Part shown: one piece after another, positions 32,478-40,890 of the stretch
How the letters are laid out: each line of letters starts with the position of its first letter
Position numbering within the stretch: the stretch's first letter is position 1
Origin: JARYGU01 sp033795365
Lineage (GTDB): Bacteria; Pseudomonadota; Alphaproteobacteria; Rhizobiales; Rhizobiaceae
NCBI GenBank assembly: GCA_033795365.1
Contig: JARYGU010000007.1
Coordinates: 1 to 64,000 of the forward strand
DNA: 64,000 bases
Reading direction: 5' to 3'
Made by a program: the position numbers and the translations under genes
The notes under the pieces: model-generated
What the model was told of the DNA's origin: nothing
What the model saw: only the letters and a program-made list of their open reading frames with translations
Databases searched by the model: none

Positions 32478-35126
32478 ATGGAGGATAAGCTGGTTCTGGG
32501 ACTGCCGGATTCGCAGGCGGCTATCGCACCGATGAAGAAGCATGCGATCACGGAAAGAAAGGAGGGCCGGAAGAAGCTGCTTTTGTTTCCCGCCCTGCTT
32601 TTCGGCGCCTTCGGGGCGGTCTTCAGCAAGATGCAGCCAGAGGCGCAGGAGCTTCCCGAAGAGCAGCCTGAGGAGGAAGAAGCGCCTCCCTCCGATCTCG
32701 AGGTCATCGAGAACGTCGCGGCCTTCCTGCAGGCGATGGGCGGGAACGTCCCGCCCGCCGGCGAGGGGACGAAATTGGCTTCGGTGCGCATCAGCTTCGA
32801 GGATTCGTATCCTTCCCAGCCGAGCAGCTTTTCGAGCAGCGCCGCCGGCTTCCGCGGCATCACCGCGAACGATAACGGCCGGGGCGTCATCGGCAAGGAG
32901 GACAATTTCGAATTTCCGCCGCTCAGCCCGCCGGGAAAGGGATCGGGCGGCGGAAATGCATCCGCCGGTCCTGATGACGACCGCGATCCGTCCGACGACA
33001 ACAAGGAGCCGCCGGATGATGATGACAAGGATCCTCCGGATGACGGCGGCGGAGATCCCGATGCCAATCGCGCTCCCGTCGCGCTCGGCAGGCATGTTCT
33101 TTCCAGCGGGATGATGAACCTCTCCGCGCTGATCCTCCTCGACGACCTTCTGACCCGTGTCTATGATCCGGACGGGGATGCGCTGTCGATCGAGAACATC
33201 ACGGTGTCGAGCGGCGCGATTCGCGCCTATGGCGACGATATGTGGCTTTACACCCCCGAGCGCGGCGAAATCGGCGAGGTCACCTTCACCTACACCGTCA
33301 CCGATGGCGAAGGGTGGGTGCAGACTTCGGCCGTGCTCGATCTCCTCAAACCCCCGCCGCGCGAGATCAGGGGCACGGAAGGCGACGACGTTCTGATCGG
33401 CACCCCGCAGGAGGACATCATCGCCGGCCTCGGCGGCAACGACATCATCCATGCGCGCGAGGACAACGACGTCGTTTTCGGCGGCGCCGGAGACGACAGG
33501 CTCATCGGCAGCGACGGCGACGACATCCTCTATGGCGATGCCGGCAACGACTACATCGCCGGCGGCGCCGGAAACGATGTTCTTTTCGGAGGCAGGGGCA
33601 ACGATCGGCTTTTCGGTGACGAAGGAAAGGACGTCCTCATCGCCGGAAGCGGAAACGACGAGCTCTACGGCGGCGCGGACGACGACCGGCTCTTCGGGGA
33701 GGACGGCGATGACGCGCTTGCCGGCGAGGGCGGTCACGACGTTCTGGACGGCGGCGCGGGGAACGACGTGCTCGCGGGCGGCAGCGGTGACGATGCCGTC
33801 AGCGGAGGCGAGGGCTCCGATGTCATCCGCGCCGGTTTCCATGGAGAGGAAGAGCGGGCCGGGGCCGCGCTGCCGGACGACGGAGACGACATCTATTCGG
33901 GCGGCAAGGGCTTCGACACCTATGATGCCGGTGCTGCGCAGCACGCGGTCGTCGTCGATCTTTCCGCCGGAACCGCCACCGGGGAAGACATCGGCAACGA
34001 CAGGCTGGAGAGCATCGAGGCGGCGGTCGGCGGCGCCGGCGACGATCTTCTGACGGGCAACGACGGGGACAACAGGATCGAGGGAGGAGACGGCGAGGAC
34101 AGGCTTACCGGTGGCGATGGAGATGACCACGTTTCCGGCGGCGCCGGCGACGACGTGGTCCTGGTCGCCGCGCACGGCGATGGTGGCGCCGGAGATCAGG
34201 CGCCCGAAGGCGACGGGGACGATATTTATTCCGGCGGCGACGGGATCGATACCCTCGACCTGACGGCGCTCGTCCAGGAAGTGCTTGCCGATCTGGAGGC
34301 GGAGATCGCTGAAGGCGAGGAGATTGGAAAGGATAGCATCCAAGATTTCGAAACGGTCATAGGCGGAGGCAATGACGACCGCATCTCGGGCGATTCCGGA
34401 AATAACCTGCTCGCGGGCGGCGATGGCGACGACCGGCTGAGCGGCCGGGGAGGCGACGATGTCCTTGTCGGGGGAAACGGTGACGACATCGTTTCGGGTG
34501 ACGGCGGAAACGATGTCGTGCTCGTGGCCGTACAGGCCGGACAGCAGGATGCAAGCGACGGCAACGATACCTATCGTGGAGGCGAGGGATGCGACACCTA
34601 CAACGCGTCCAGCGCGACGCAGACGGTGGTGATCGATCTCGCGCAGGGCACGGCTTCGGGCCAGGGGGTCGGCCAGGATGTCCTTGACAGCTTCGAGGCG
34701 GCGATCGGCGGAAGCGGTGCGGATATCCTCATAGCCAGCAATGCGCTGAATTTTCTCGCCGGCGGCTCCGGAGCGGACGTCTTCGTGTTCCGCTCGGTCG
34801 ATGCGGTGAGGAACGGCGGCTGCGGGCGGGACGAGATCCGCGACTTCGGCGTCGGCGACCGCATCGATTTCTCGGAACTTGCGTCGGAAGTTGGCGGGCT
34901 GGTTCTCGGCAGCCTGATGGAGGAAGCCGCATCATCGATGAAACGGCTCACCTTTCATCACGAGACCTTCGACGACGGGGAGAGAACCATCGTCAGGGCC
35001 GTCATCGACTTCGAGCGCGATCAGGACATCGAAATCCTGCTTTACGGCCGACACGAGCTCACCGCGGAGGATTTCATTCTTGCCGCGCTCGAGTCCGTTG
35101 CCCGTGAGCCGGCCGATCGGGGCTGA
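32478..35126 (+). CDS. RTX calcium-binding protein with N-terminal hydrophobic segment
   Basis: This 882-residue protein lies between the exporter ATPase and adaptor genes. AGGAG is eight bases before its ATG. Domains in order are: a basic stretch and one hydrophobic segment (KKLLLFPALLFGAFGAVF, about residues 32-50); an acidic Glu/Pro stretch; a Pro/Asp-rich linker; a cadherin-like fold (LTRVYDPDGDALSIENITVS to TYTVTDGEGW); RTX repeats from about residue 297; and then three similar modules, each with DDIYSGG or DTYRGG, a VVVDLSAGTATG-type strand and GGAGDDLLTG-type repeats. The end resembles the serralysin C-terminal region (DFGVGDRIDFSEL, ending YGRHELTAEDFILAAL). A membrane-like segment is odd for a type I substrate; the protein may be cell-attached. 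It has no enzymatic domain that I recognise. Confidence 0.88.
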   Translation: MEDKLVLGLPDSQAAIAPMKKHAITERKEGRKKLLLFPALLFGAFGAVFSKMQPEAQELPEEQPEEEEAPPSDLEVIENVAAFLQAMGGNVPPAGEGTKLASVRISFEDSYPSQPSSFSSSAAGFRGITANDNGRGVIGKEDNFEFPPLSPPGKGSGGGNASAGPDDDRDPSDDNKEPPDDDDKDPPDDGGGDPDANRAPVALGRHVLSSGMMNLSALILLDDLLTRVYDPDGDALSIENITVSSGAIRAYGDDMWLYTPERGEIGEVTFTYTVTDGEGWVQTSAVLDLLKPPPREIRGTEGDDVLIGTPQEDIIAGLGGNDIIHAREDNDVVFGGAGDDRLIGSDGDDILYGDAGNDYIAGGAGNDVLFGGRGNDRLFGDEGKDVLIAGSGNDELYGGADDDRLFGEDGDDALAGEGGHDVLDGGAGNDVLAGGSGDDAVSGGEGSDVIRAGFHGEEERAGAALPDDGDDIYSGGKGFDTYDAGAAQHAVVVDLSAGTATGEDIGNDRLESIEAAVGGAGDDLLTGNDGDNRIEGGDGEDRLTGGDGDDHVSGGAGDDVVLVAAHGDGGAGDQAPEGDGDDIYSGGDGIDTLDLTALVQEVLADLEAEIAEGEEIGKDSIQDFETVIGGGNDDRISGDSGNNLLAGGDGDDRLSGRGGDDVLVGGNGDDIVSGDGGNDVVLVAVQAGQQDASDGNDTYRGGEGCDTYNASSATQTVVIDLAQGTASGQGVGQDVLDSFEAAIGGSGADILIASNALNFLAGGSGADVFVFRSVDAVRNGGCGRDEIRDFGVGDRIDFSELASEVGGLVLGSLMEEAASSMKRLTFHHETFDDGERTIVRAVIDFERDQDIEILLYGRHELTAEDFILAALESVAREPADRG

Positions 35127-35162
35127 CGGCCGGAAACATCCTATCGAGTGGAGGGAGCAAGC

Positions 35163-36458
35163 ATGACCACGGACATGAAAGCGAAAACCAGGGCCGGTGA
35201 GCAATTCGGCATTCCCATGCGTATCGGCATCTCGGCAGTGCTTGCGGGAGCCCTGGTCTTCGGCGTCGGCGGCTGGGCCGCACAGGCGAAGCTTTCCGGG
35301 GCGATCATCGCGCAGGGGCAGGTGGCCGTAACGCAGCAGGTAAAGCTTGTGCAGCATCGCGATGGCGGCATCGTTTCGGAGATCGCGGTACGGAACGGCG
35401 ATGCCGTTCGCAAGGGCGATGTTCTCCTGCGCCTCGACGAGACGCAGACCCGTGTGGAACTCGCGATCGTGCAGACCCAGCTCCAGCAGCTTCTCGGGAT
35501 GGGAGCCAGGCTTTCGGCCGAGCGCGATGGTGCGGAGAAGGTGGATTTCTCCGGGCTCGACATCCCGCAAACGCTCATCGACAGCGAGCGGAAGCTTTTC
35601 GAGGAAAACCACCGGATGCTGGTCAACCAGAAGGAGCAGTTGCTCCAGCAGGAGCGGCAACTGGAAGAGCAGGTGCGCGGTTTCAAGGCGCAAGGCGAAT
35701 CCAACGATCGCGAAAAGGAAATCGTCGAGCAGGAGCTCGCCAAGATCGAGCGCCTGCTCAAGGGCGGTCTCGTGCCGATTTCGCAGCAGCGCGATCTCTT
35801 GCGCCAGCTTGCCCGGATCGAGGGAACGCGAGGCGAGCTTGCCGCCCGCATCGCCGAAGCCGAAAGCGAGATCAGCGAAACCCGCATGAAGCTCCTGTCG
35901 ATAGACCAGAACACGCGCAAGGAAGCGCAAGGAGAAATCGTCAGCATCGAATCGAAGGTCGCGGAGCTGCGCGAGCGGGAGATCGCGGCGCGCGACAAGC
36001 TTTCGCGCATGGATGTGCGCGCACCCGTCGACGGCCTGGTCTACGACCTCCAGATCCACACGATCGGGGGCATCATCGGGGCGGGCGCCACTGTGATGTC
36101 GATCGTGCCGGCGGGTGGGGAGATGAATGTCGAGGTCCGCGTTTCGCCGGTCGATATCGACCGCATCGCGCCCGGCCAGCCGGCACGCATGCGCTTCACC
36201 GCCTTCAATCAGCGCACGACGCCGGAATTCCGCGGGAAAGTGGATGTCGTCGCGGCTGCGACGACCGTCGATCCCGCCACGGGACAGCCCTACTACCTGG
36301 CCACGGTCATGCCGTCGGATCTCCTGAAGCTCGGCGATCGCAAGCTTATGCCGGGCATGCCTGTGGAGGTCTATGTGCAGACGGACGAGCGCAGCGCGCT
36401 TTCCTATCTGACCAAGCCGTTCACCGACCAGATGATGCGTGCGTTCCGTGAGGATTGA
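35163..36458 (+). CDS. Type I secretion periplasmic adaptor (HlyD/PrtE/PrsE family)
   Basis: This is the membrane-fusion subunit that links the ABC exporter to an outer-membrane TolC-type channel, 431 residues. A single N-terminal membrane helix (about residues 20-42) is followed by a barrel-sandwich strand (VKLVQHRDGGIVSEIAVRNG, then GDVLLRLDETQTRVEL). A long coiled-coil hairpin rich in Gln/Glu/Arg follows, then the second half (MDVRAPVDGLVYDLQIHTIG) and the conserved end MPGMPVEVYVQTDERSALSY. The ATG at 35163 follows AGGGAG. It closes the secretion operon; no TolC gene is adjacent, which is usual. A hairpin terminator lies about 25 bases downstream. Confidence 0.93.
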   Translation: MTTDMKAKTRAGEQFGIPMRIGISAVLAGALVFGVGGWAAQAKLSGAIIAQGQVAVTQQVKLVQHRDGGIVSEIAVRNGDAVRKGDVLLRLDETQTRVELAIVQTQLQQLLGMGARLSAERDGAEKVDFSGLDIPQTLIDSERKLFEENHRMLVNQKEQLLQQERQLEEQVRGFKAQGESNDREKEIVEQELAKIERLLKGGLVPISQQRDLLRQLARIEGTRGELAARIAEAESEISETRMKLLSIDQNTRKEAQGEIVSIESKVAELREREIAARDKLSRMDVRAPVDGLVYDLQIHTIGGIIGAGATVMSIVPAGGEMNVEVRVSPVDIDRIAPGQPARMRFTAFNQRTTPEFRGKVDVVAAATTVDPATGQPYYLATVMPSDLLKLGDRKLMPGMPVEVYVQTDERSALSYLTKPFTDQMMRAFRED

Positions 36459-36483
36459 GTGCCTAACCGAAGGCTCGACGGAA

Positions 36484-36510
36484 GACGCTCCCCGGGGGCC
36501 GAGGAGCGTC
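36484..36510. terminator. Hairpin between the secretion operon and exoP
   Basis: A perfect 8-bp stem (GACGCTCC at 36484-36491, GGAGCGTC at 36503-36510) with an 11-base loop sits between two convergent operons. A short T-run follows on the plus strand after a few bases (CGAGGCATTTT). It is a likely two-way terminator. Confidence 0.6.
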
Positions 36511-36543
36511 CGAGGCATTTTCAGCGAGTCGAAGCGGATTTGC

Positions 36544-38871
36544 TCAGTTCGTGTAATATTTCGCGTAATGCTGGCGAAGCTTCTCCGAACTGCCGAATTC
36601 GCTGTATTTCGCAAGCTCCGTCATATCCGTCTTGTTGAGGATGACGCCCAGCGTCTTCGAATTGATCTGCGTTTCGCTGTCCAGGATGTCCCTGACCATC
36701 CGCGACGGGGTCTTGCCCCATTCCACCACGAAGATGAAGCCGTCGGCATAGGGGGAGAAGGCCTTCGCATCGACCACCGGACCCAGGGGCGCGAGGTCGA
36801 CGATCACGTAGTCGAAGTTCTTGCGTGCCTCCTCGATCAGGGCGGCCATCCCGGGCGATGCCAGGAGCTCGTCCGTGTGATGGATCTGGTTTGCCGCCCC
36901 GCGCGGAGCGACGGGCAGGATCGCGAGCTTCGTCTGCTGATCGAACTTGATGCCCGATTTCCACGGCACCTCGCCAAGGACCGCCTCGACAAGGCCCGCT
37001 TCCGGCGCCGGCTTGATCATCCGGCTGAGACCCGGATTGCGAAGGTCGGCGTCGATCAGCAGGGTGCGCTTGCCGGTCGAAGCGAGAAGCACGGCGAAAT
37101 TCGCCGCGACCGTCGTCTTGCCCTCGCCCGGCATCGCCGAAACGACGCCGATCACCCGGTCGGTGCGGCCCTGCAGCATGATGTCGCCGGCAAGCTTGGC
37201 GTTCCGCAGCGTTTCGGCAAATGCCGATCGCGGCGCATCCAGAACCGTCCTGCTTATCCGCTCCAGCGGAAGATCGCTCTCGGCGTCGCCGTAGTCGGGT
37301 TTTTTCCGCCGGAACAGCGCCTGGAGCTGGTCCAGAGGCTTCTTCCGCCGGGAGCCTATGCGCGGCAGGTAGCCCAGCGATTTCAGACCGAGCGTCGAGC
37401 GGACTTCGCTTTCGAGGCGGAAGAAGCGCTCGCGCATTTCCTGAAGGAAGGCGAGCCCGCCGCCGGCCATCAGGCCGAGCACGATCGAAAGTGCGAGCAC
37501 CATGGTCTTTCTCGGGCTGGAGGGGGAGACCGGCACGCCGGCCTCCGAGATCACGCGGGCCTTGGCGATCGGGAAGGAGCCCTGCTGTGAGGCGAGCTCG
37601 TAACGGCCGAGATAGGATTCGTAGAGCGTCTTCAGCGCGGCCGCCTTCTGCTCCAGCTCGCGCAGATGCACCAGCGAAAGGTTCGCTTCGGAATTCCGCC
37701 CAGCGACCCCGTCGATGCTTTCGCGAAGCGACTGTTCGCGCGAGCGGGTGACCTCGTATTCGTTGCGGTAGCTCGCCGTCAGCTGCTGCAGTTCCTGAAA
37801 GATCTGCCGGCCGACATCTTCCTTTTCCGACCGCAGCGCGACGGCCTGCGGATGATCGGCGCCGAAATTGTCGGTGATCTCCTTCTCGCGCTTGTCGATG
37901 GAAAGGTACCGGCCTCTCAGTTCCTGGATGACGGAATTGTCGGTCTGACGGGACGAAACGGTCGCGTTGTGGACGGCCGCCTCCGGCCCCTGGTCGATGA
38001 TCGACTTGAACTGATTGTAGCGCGCCGAAGCGCTTGCCGCATCGGCCTGCGCGATGATGAGCTGGCTGTTGAGGTCGGCGAGCTGCTGCTCCGACATCAA
38101 TTCGCCGCGCGCCGAGGTGAGGCCGTTTTCGGTCTTGTATTTTTCGACTTCGAGCGATGCCGCCTGGGCGCGTTGGCCGAGATCGGCCAGCCGCTCCTGC
38201 AGCCAGACGGAGGCGCGCTCGGTCGCGTCGAAATTGGCGTTGAGCTGGTCGGTGAGATACGCGTTGGCATAGGTGCGCGTCACGGATGCAGCAAGCTGCG
38301 GGTCGGGAGATTTGTAGGAAAGTGCCACCACCGCGCTGCGCCCGACGCGTTCGACGGTGAGCGCCTGCTGCAGCATGGCGGCAGCCTTCTGCCGCTTGCC
38401 GTTGTAGATCTGCTCGTCGGTAAGGGGCGGCGAGCTGGAGAACAGGCTCGCCGCGGTGCGCAGCCAGGATTTGACGACGGAGACGGGCGACTGCGGCGGT
38501 TCCAGGATGGTCTGGTTCTCGGCAAGCTTCGCCTCGTCGACGACGCGCAGCGCCAGCGTGCCGGACTTCAGGATTTCCACGGCGCTCGAAATTTGGGTGT
38601 CGGCCTGCTGCCGCGACTGCGGCGACGCCTGCTCGTCCTCGGCGTAACGCGAAAGGTTCTCGTCCAGCAGGATCTGCGTCATCGACGTATAGGCCGGCGT
38701 GGTGAAGACGAGATAGGCGATGCCGAGCATCGCGAAGAGGGCGACGGAGAGCGCGATGATCCCCGCCCGGCGGAAGACCACGGCGATCAGCCGGTCGAGG
38801 TCGATGAAGGAGTCCGAGTTCTCCTTCTCGCGGTGCAGGACGCTGTTCAAAGGCAGGCTTCGTTGGTTCAT
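36544..38871 (-). CDS. exoP: Succinoglycan chain-length/export protein with tyrosine autokinase domain
   Basis: ExoP controls polymerisation and export of succinoglycan in the inner membrane, 775 residues. The N-terminal Wzz region has two membrane helices (near residues 36-55 and 485-505, GIIALSVALFAMLGIAYLVF and TMVLALSIVLGLMAGGGLAF), a periplasmic coiled coil, and the Pro-rich VPVSPSSPRKTMVLAL motif before the second helix. The cytoplasmic BY-kinase has Walker A SAMPGEGKTTVAANFA (about residue 585), Walker A' LLIDADLRNPG, Walker B YVIVDLAPLGPVVD, and a short C-terminal Tyr cluster (HYAKYYTN). It is the last gene of the exoH-K-L-A-M-O-N-P series. A 10-bp hairpin separates it from exoN. The start ATG at 38871 is supported by the conserved N-terminus. 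Confidence 0.95.
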   Translation of the reverse strand: MNQRSLPLNSVLHREKENSDSFIDLDRLIAVVFRRAGIIALSVALFAMLGIAYLVFTTPAYTSMTQILLDENLSRYAEDEQASPQSRQQADTQISSAVEILKSGTLALRVVDEAKLAENQTILEPPQSPVSVVKSWLRTAASLFSSSPPLTDEQIYNGKRQKAAAMLQQALTVERVGRSAVVALSYKSPDPQLAASVTRTYANAYLTDQLNANFDATERASVWLQERLADLGQRAQAASLEVEKYKTENGLTSARGELMSEQQLADLNSQLIIAQADAASASARYNQFKSIIDQGPEAAVHNATVSSRQTDNSVIQELRGRYLSIDKREKEITDNFGADHPQAVALRSEKEDVGRQIFQELQQLTASYRNEYEVTRSREQSLRESIDGVAGRNSEANLSLVHLRELEQKAAALKTLYESYLGRYELASQQGSFPIAKARVISEAGVPVSPSSPRKTMVLALSIVLGLMAGGGLAFLQEMRERFFRLESEVRSTLGLKSLGYLPRIGSRRKKPLDQLQALFRRKKPDYGDAESDLPLERISRTVLDAPRSAFAETLRNAKLAGDIMLQGRTDRVIGVVSAMPGEGKTTVAANFAVLLASTGKRTLLIDADLRNPGLSRMIKPAPEAGLVEAVLGEVPWKSGIKFDQQTKLAILPVAPRGAANQIHHTDELLASPGMAALIEEARKNFDYVIVDLAPLGPVVDAKAFSPYADGFIFVVEWGKTPSRMVRDILDSETQINSKTLGVILNKTDMTELAKYSEFGSSEKLRQHYAKYYTN

Positions 38872-38931
38872 GAGCTGCTCTTTCTCCGATCGGAATATTG
38901 GCCCAGGCCGCTGCCCGGACCAGTCTTTGCG

Positions 38932-38955
38932 GCCGGCAGCCCGGGGGCTGCCGGC
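38932..38955 (-). promoter_or_regulatory. Perfect hairpin between exoN and exoP
   Basis: GCCGGCAGCC (38932-38941) pairs with GGCTGCCGGC (38946-38955) around a CGGG loop. On the minus strand it follows exoN by eight bases and precedes exoP by 60. No T-tract follows, so it may attenuate or protect the exo transcript between the two genes. Confidence 0.55.
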
Positions 38956-38963
38956 GATGCGTT

Positions 38964-39869
38964 TCAAGCCGCGCGGATGCGGCCTTCGTGCGATAGAACG
39001 AGTTCCTTGACCGAGGCGAAGACGCTGTCGCCGATGTCGGCGCGCGCCAGCGCGAAGGCGACATTGGCCTCGATGAAGCCCTGTTTCGAGCCGCAATCGA
39101 AGGTGCGGCCTTCATAAGGGTGGGCGTGGAACGGCTGGCTGGACGAGAGCGTCACCATCGCGTCGGTCAGCTGGATCTCGTTGCCGGCGCCGCGCTGCTG
39201 GTGCGCGAGAATGGAGAAGACCTCGGGCTGCAGGATATAGCGGCCGTTGAGGTAGAAGTTCGAAGGGGCTTCGCCCATTTTCGGCTTCTCCACCATCTGC
39301 GTCACGGCGAAGCCGTGCGGCACTGCGGCGCCCTTGCCGACGATGCCGTATTTCGACACCTCTTCCGGCGCGCATTGCTCGACCCCGAGGACATTGCCGC
39401 CGGCGGTGCTGTAGAGGTCCATCAGGCCCGCCATGCAGCCGCGGGCGCCGTAGGAGATCATGTCCGGCAGGAGCAGTGCGAAAGGCTCGTCGCCGATAAG
39501 GTCGCGGGCGCACCATACGGCGTGCCCGAGGCCGAGCGGCGCCTGTTGGCGGGTGAAGCTCACGGAGCCGGCCGCCGGAAGCATCGATTCGAGTTCGGAA
39601 ATCTGGGCGTTCTTGCCGGAGCGCGAAAGCGAGGTGATGAGTTCGGGCGTGTCGTCGAAGTGATCCTCGATCGCCTGCTTGTTGCGGCTGGTCACGAACA
39701 CGATGTGTTCGATGCCTGCCTGCCGTGCTTCGTCGACCGCATATTGCACGACGGGCCGGTCGACGACCGTCAGCATCTCCTTCGGCATTGCCTTCGTTGC
39801 AGGCAGGAACCGGGTTCCGTTGCCGGCAACGGGGATGACGGCTTTCCTGACGGTTTTGTTACGGTCCAT
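38964..39869 (-). CDS. exoN: UTP-glucose-1-phosphate uridylyltransferase
   Basis: ExoN makes UDP-glucose from UTP and glucose-1-phosphate for succinoglycan, in the cytoplasm. It has 301 residues, the normal length for the GalU/ExoN family. The nucleotide-binding start is typical (KAVIPVAGNGTRFLPATKAM then PKEMLTVVDRPVVQYAVDEA). Later motifs are QQAPLGLGHAVWCA, FALLLPDM, the catalytic-type VEKPKMGEAPSN and the sugar-binding TFDCGSKQGFIEANVAFAL. AGGA lies seven bases before the ATG. It begins four bases after exoO. A housekeeping galU elsewhere is probable. Confidence 0.95.
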   Translation of the reverse strand: MDRNKTVRKAVIPVAGNGTRFLPATKAMPKEMLTVVDRPVVQYAVDEARQAGIEHIVFVTSRNKQAIEDHFDDTPELITSLSRSGKNAQISELESMLPAAGSVSFTRQQAPLGLGHAVWCARDLIGDEPFALLLPDMISYGARGCMAGLMDLYSTAGGNVLGVEQCAPEEVSKYGIVGKGAAVPHGFAVTQMVEKPKMGEAPSNFYLNGRYILQPEVFSILAHQQRGAGNEIQLTDAMVTLSSSQPFHAHPYEGRTFDCGSKQGFIEANVAFALARADIGDSVFASVKELVLSHEGRIRAA

Positions 39870-39873
39870 GGCA

Positions 39874-40890
39874 CTATCCTTTGCTAGTGTGAGGGCCTTT
39901 GCCCGAGGTTGAACTTTCGAATGCCGCGCCGGGCGCGGCGGCAGTGATGCGGGCCAATGGCGCAACAATGCGGCGTAACCGTGCCGCAACCGGCATTCTG
40001 AGATGCCTGAGCGCTGTCGGGTCGCGAAACGCGATCTTGAGGGCGCCCAGGAGCGAGCGCTGTTTCAGGTGATCGACGAGGGTGATGAAGGACTGCGCTT
40101 CTCTCAGGCTTCGGCTTCGCCGCTTCTGGGCGGAGGCCGCTTCCGGCTCGAGCGTGTGTTCGCGAAGGAAGGTCTCGTCGGCCGCTATCATGGCGTCGAC
40201 GTGATGACGCTTCAGCACGCGGGAGATCGAGCCTTCCCGGATGTGATAGACGTAGCCCGCGCGCGGCTCGACCGCGCATCGGCCGCCCTGCGCAAGCGCG
40301 GAGGCGAGCAGGATATAGTCCTCGCCGATCCTGAGGCTCTCGTCGAAACGGAGATGTTTCTCTTCAAGGAAGCGGCGTTCGAAGACCGGTTTCATGTAGC
40401 CGAAATTGTGCTGCGAACGGAACAGGATGTTCGATTCGATGAAGGCGGGCAGGGTGAGAAAGGCGTGGCGGGCAAGCTCCTCCTCCGGGAACATCCGCGT
40501 CATCAGGCCGTTGGCGGTCACCACGTCGAGATTGTCGACCACGATCTGCGCCTCGGCCACCTGTGCCCTGCCGATCAGGCGGGCAAGCCTGCCGGGGCGG
40601 ACCGTGTCGTCGGAATCGAGGACCGCGATCCAGCGGCCGCGCGCTTCCTCGAACCCGGCATTGCGCGCGCCGCCGGGACCGCGATTTTCCTCAAGCGCGA
40701 TCAGCCGGACGCGGGGATCCGCGATCGCGGCGACGATCTCGCGGGTGTCGTCCGAGGAGCGGTCGTCGACGACGAGAACCTCGACCGCCACCCCTTCCTG
40801 CACCAGCGCGCTCTCGACGGCATCGCGGATCGTGTCCGCGGCGTTATAGGCGGCGATGACGAAGCTGACATCGGGCGCGTGAGCGGTCAT
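39874..40890 (-). CDS. exoO: Succinoglycan glucosyltransferase ExoO (GT2)
   Basis: In S. meliloti ExoO adds the fifth sugar, starting the beta-1,6-linked side chain of the octasaccharide on its lipid carrier. The 338-residue GT2 protein shows VSFVIAAYNAADTIRDAVES, the DxD-type VLVVDDRSSDDT, NRGPGGARNAGFEEARGRWI with LDSDDTVRPGRLARL, and a later RIGEDYILLASAL acceptor-site motif. Its sequence and position between exoN and exoM identify it, rather than generic GT2 similarity. It overlaps exoM by four bases. There is no membrane helix; it acts at the cytoplasmic face. Confidence 0.93.
   Translation of the reverse strand: MTAHAPDVSFVIAAYNAADTIRDAVESALVQEGVAVEVLVVDDRSSDDTREIVAAIADPRVRLIALEENRGPGGARNAGFEEARGRWIAVLDSDDTVRPGRLARLIGRAQVAEAQIVVDNLDVVTANGLMTRMFPEEELARHAFLTLPAFIESNILFRSQHNFGYMKPVFERRFLEEKHLRFDESLRIGEDYILLASALAQGGRCAVEPRAGYVYHIREGSISRVLKRHHVDAMIAADETFLREHTLEPEAASAQKRRSRSLREAQSFITLVDHLKQRSLLGALKIAFRDPTALRHLRMPVAARLRRIVAPLARITAAAPGAAFESSTSGKGPHTSKG

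Noticed and set aside
30789..34343. Open minus-strand frame of 1,184 codons opposite the exporter and second RTX gene
   Set aside because: It is opposite two clear genes. The repetitive Val/Ala/Asp pattern is just the reverse reading of RTX repeats.
36521..39115. Open frame of 864 codons overlapping exoP in another minus-strand frame
   Set aside because: ExoP in the neighbouring frame has full Wzz and kinase motifs; the alternative translation is Arg/Ala-rich with no domain.
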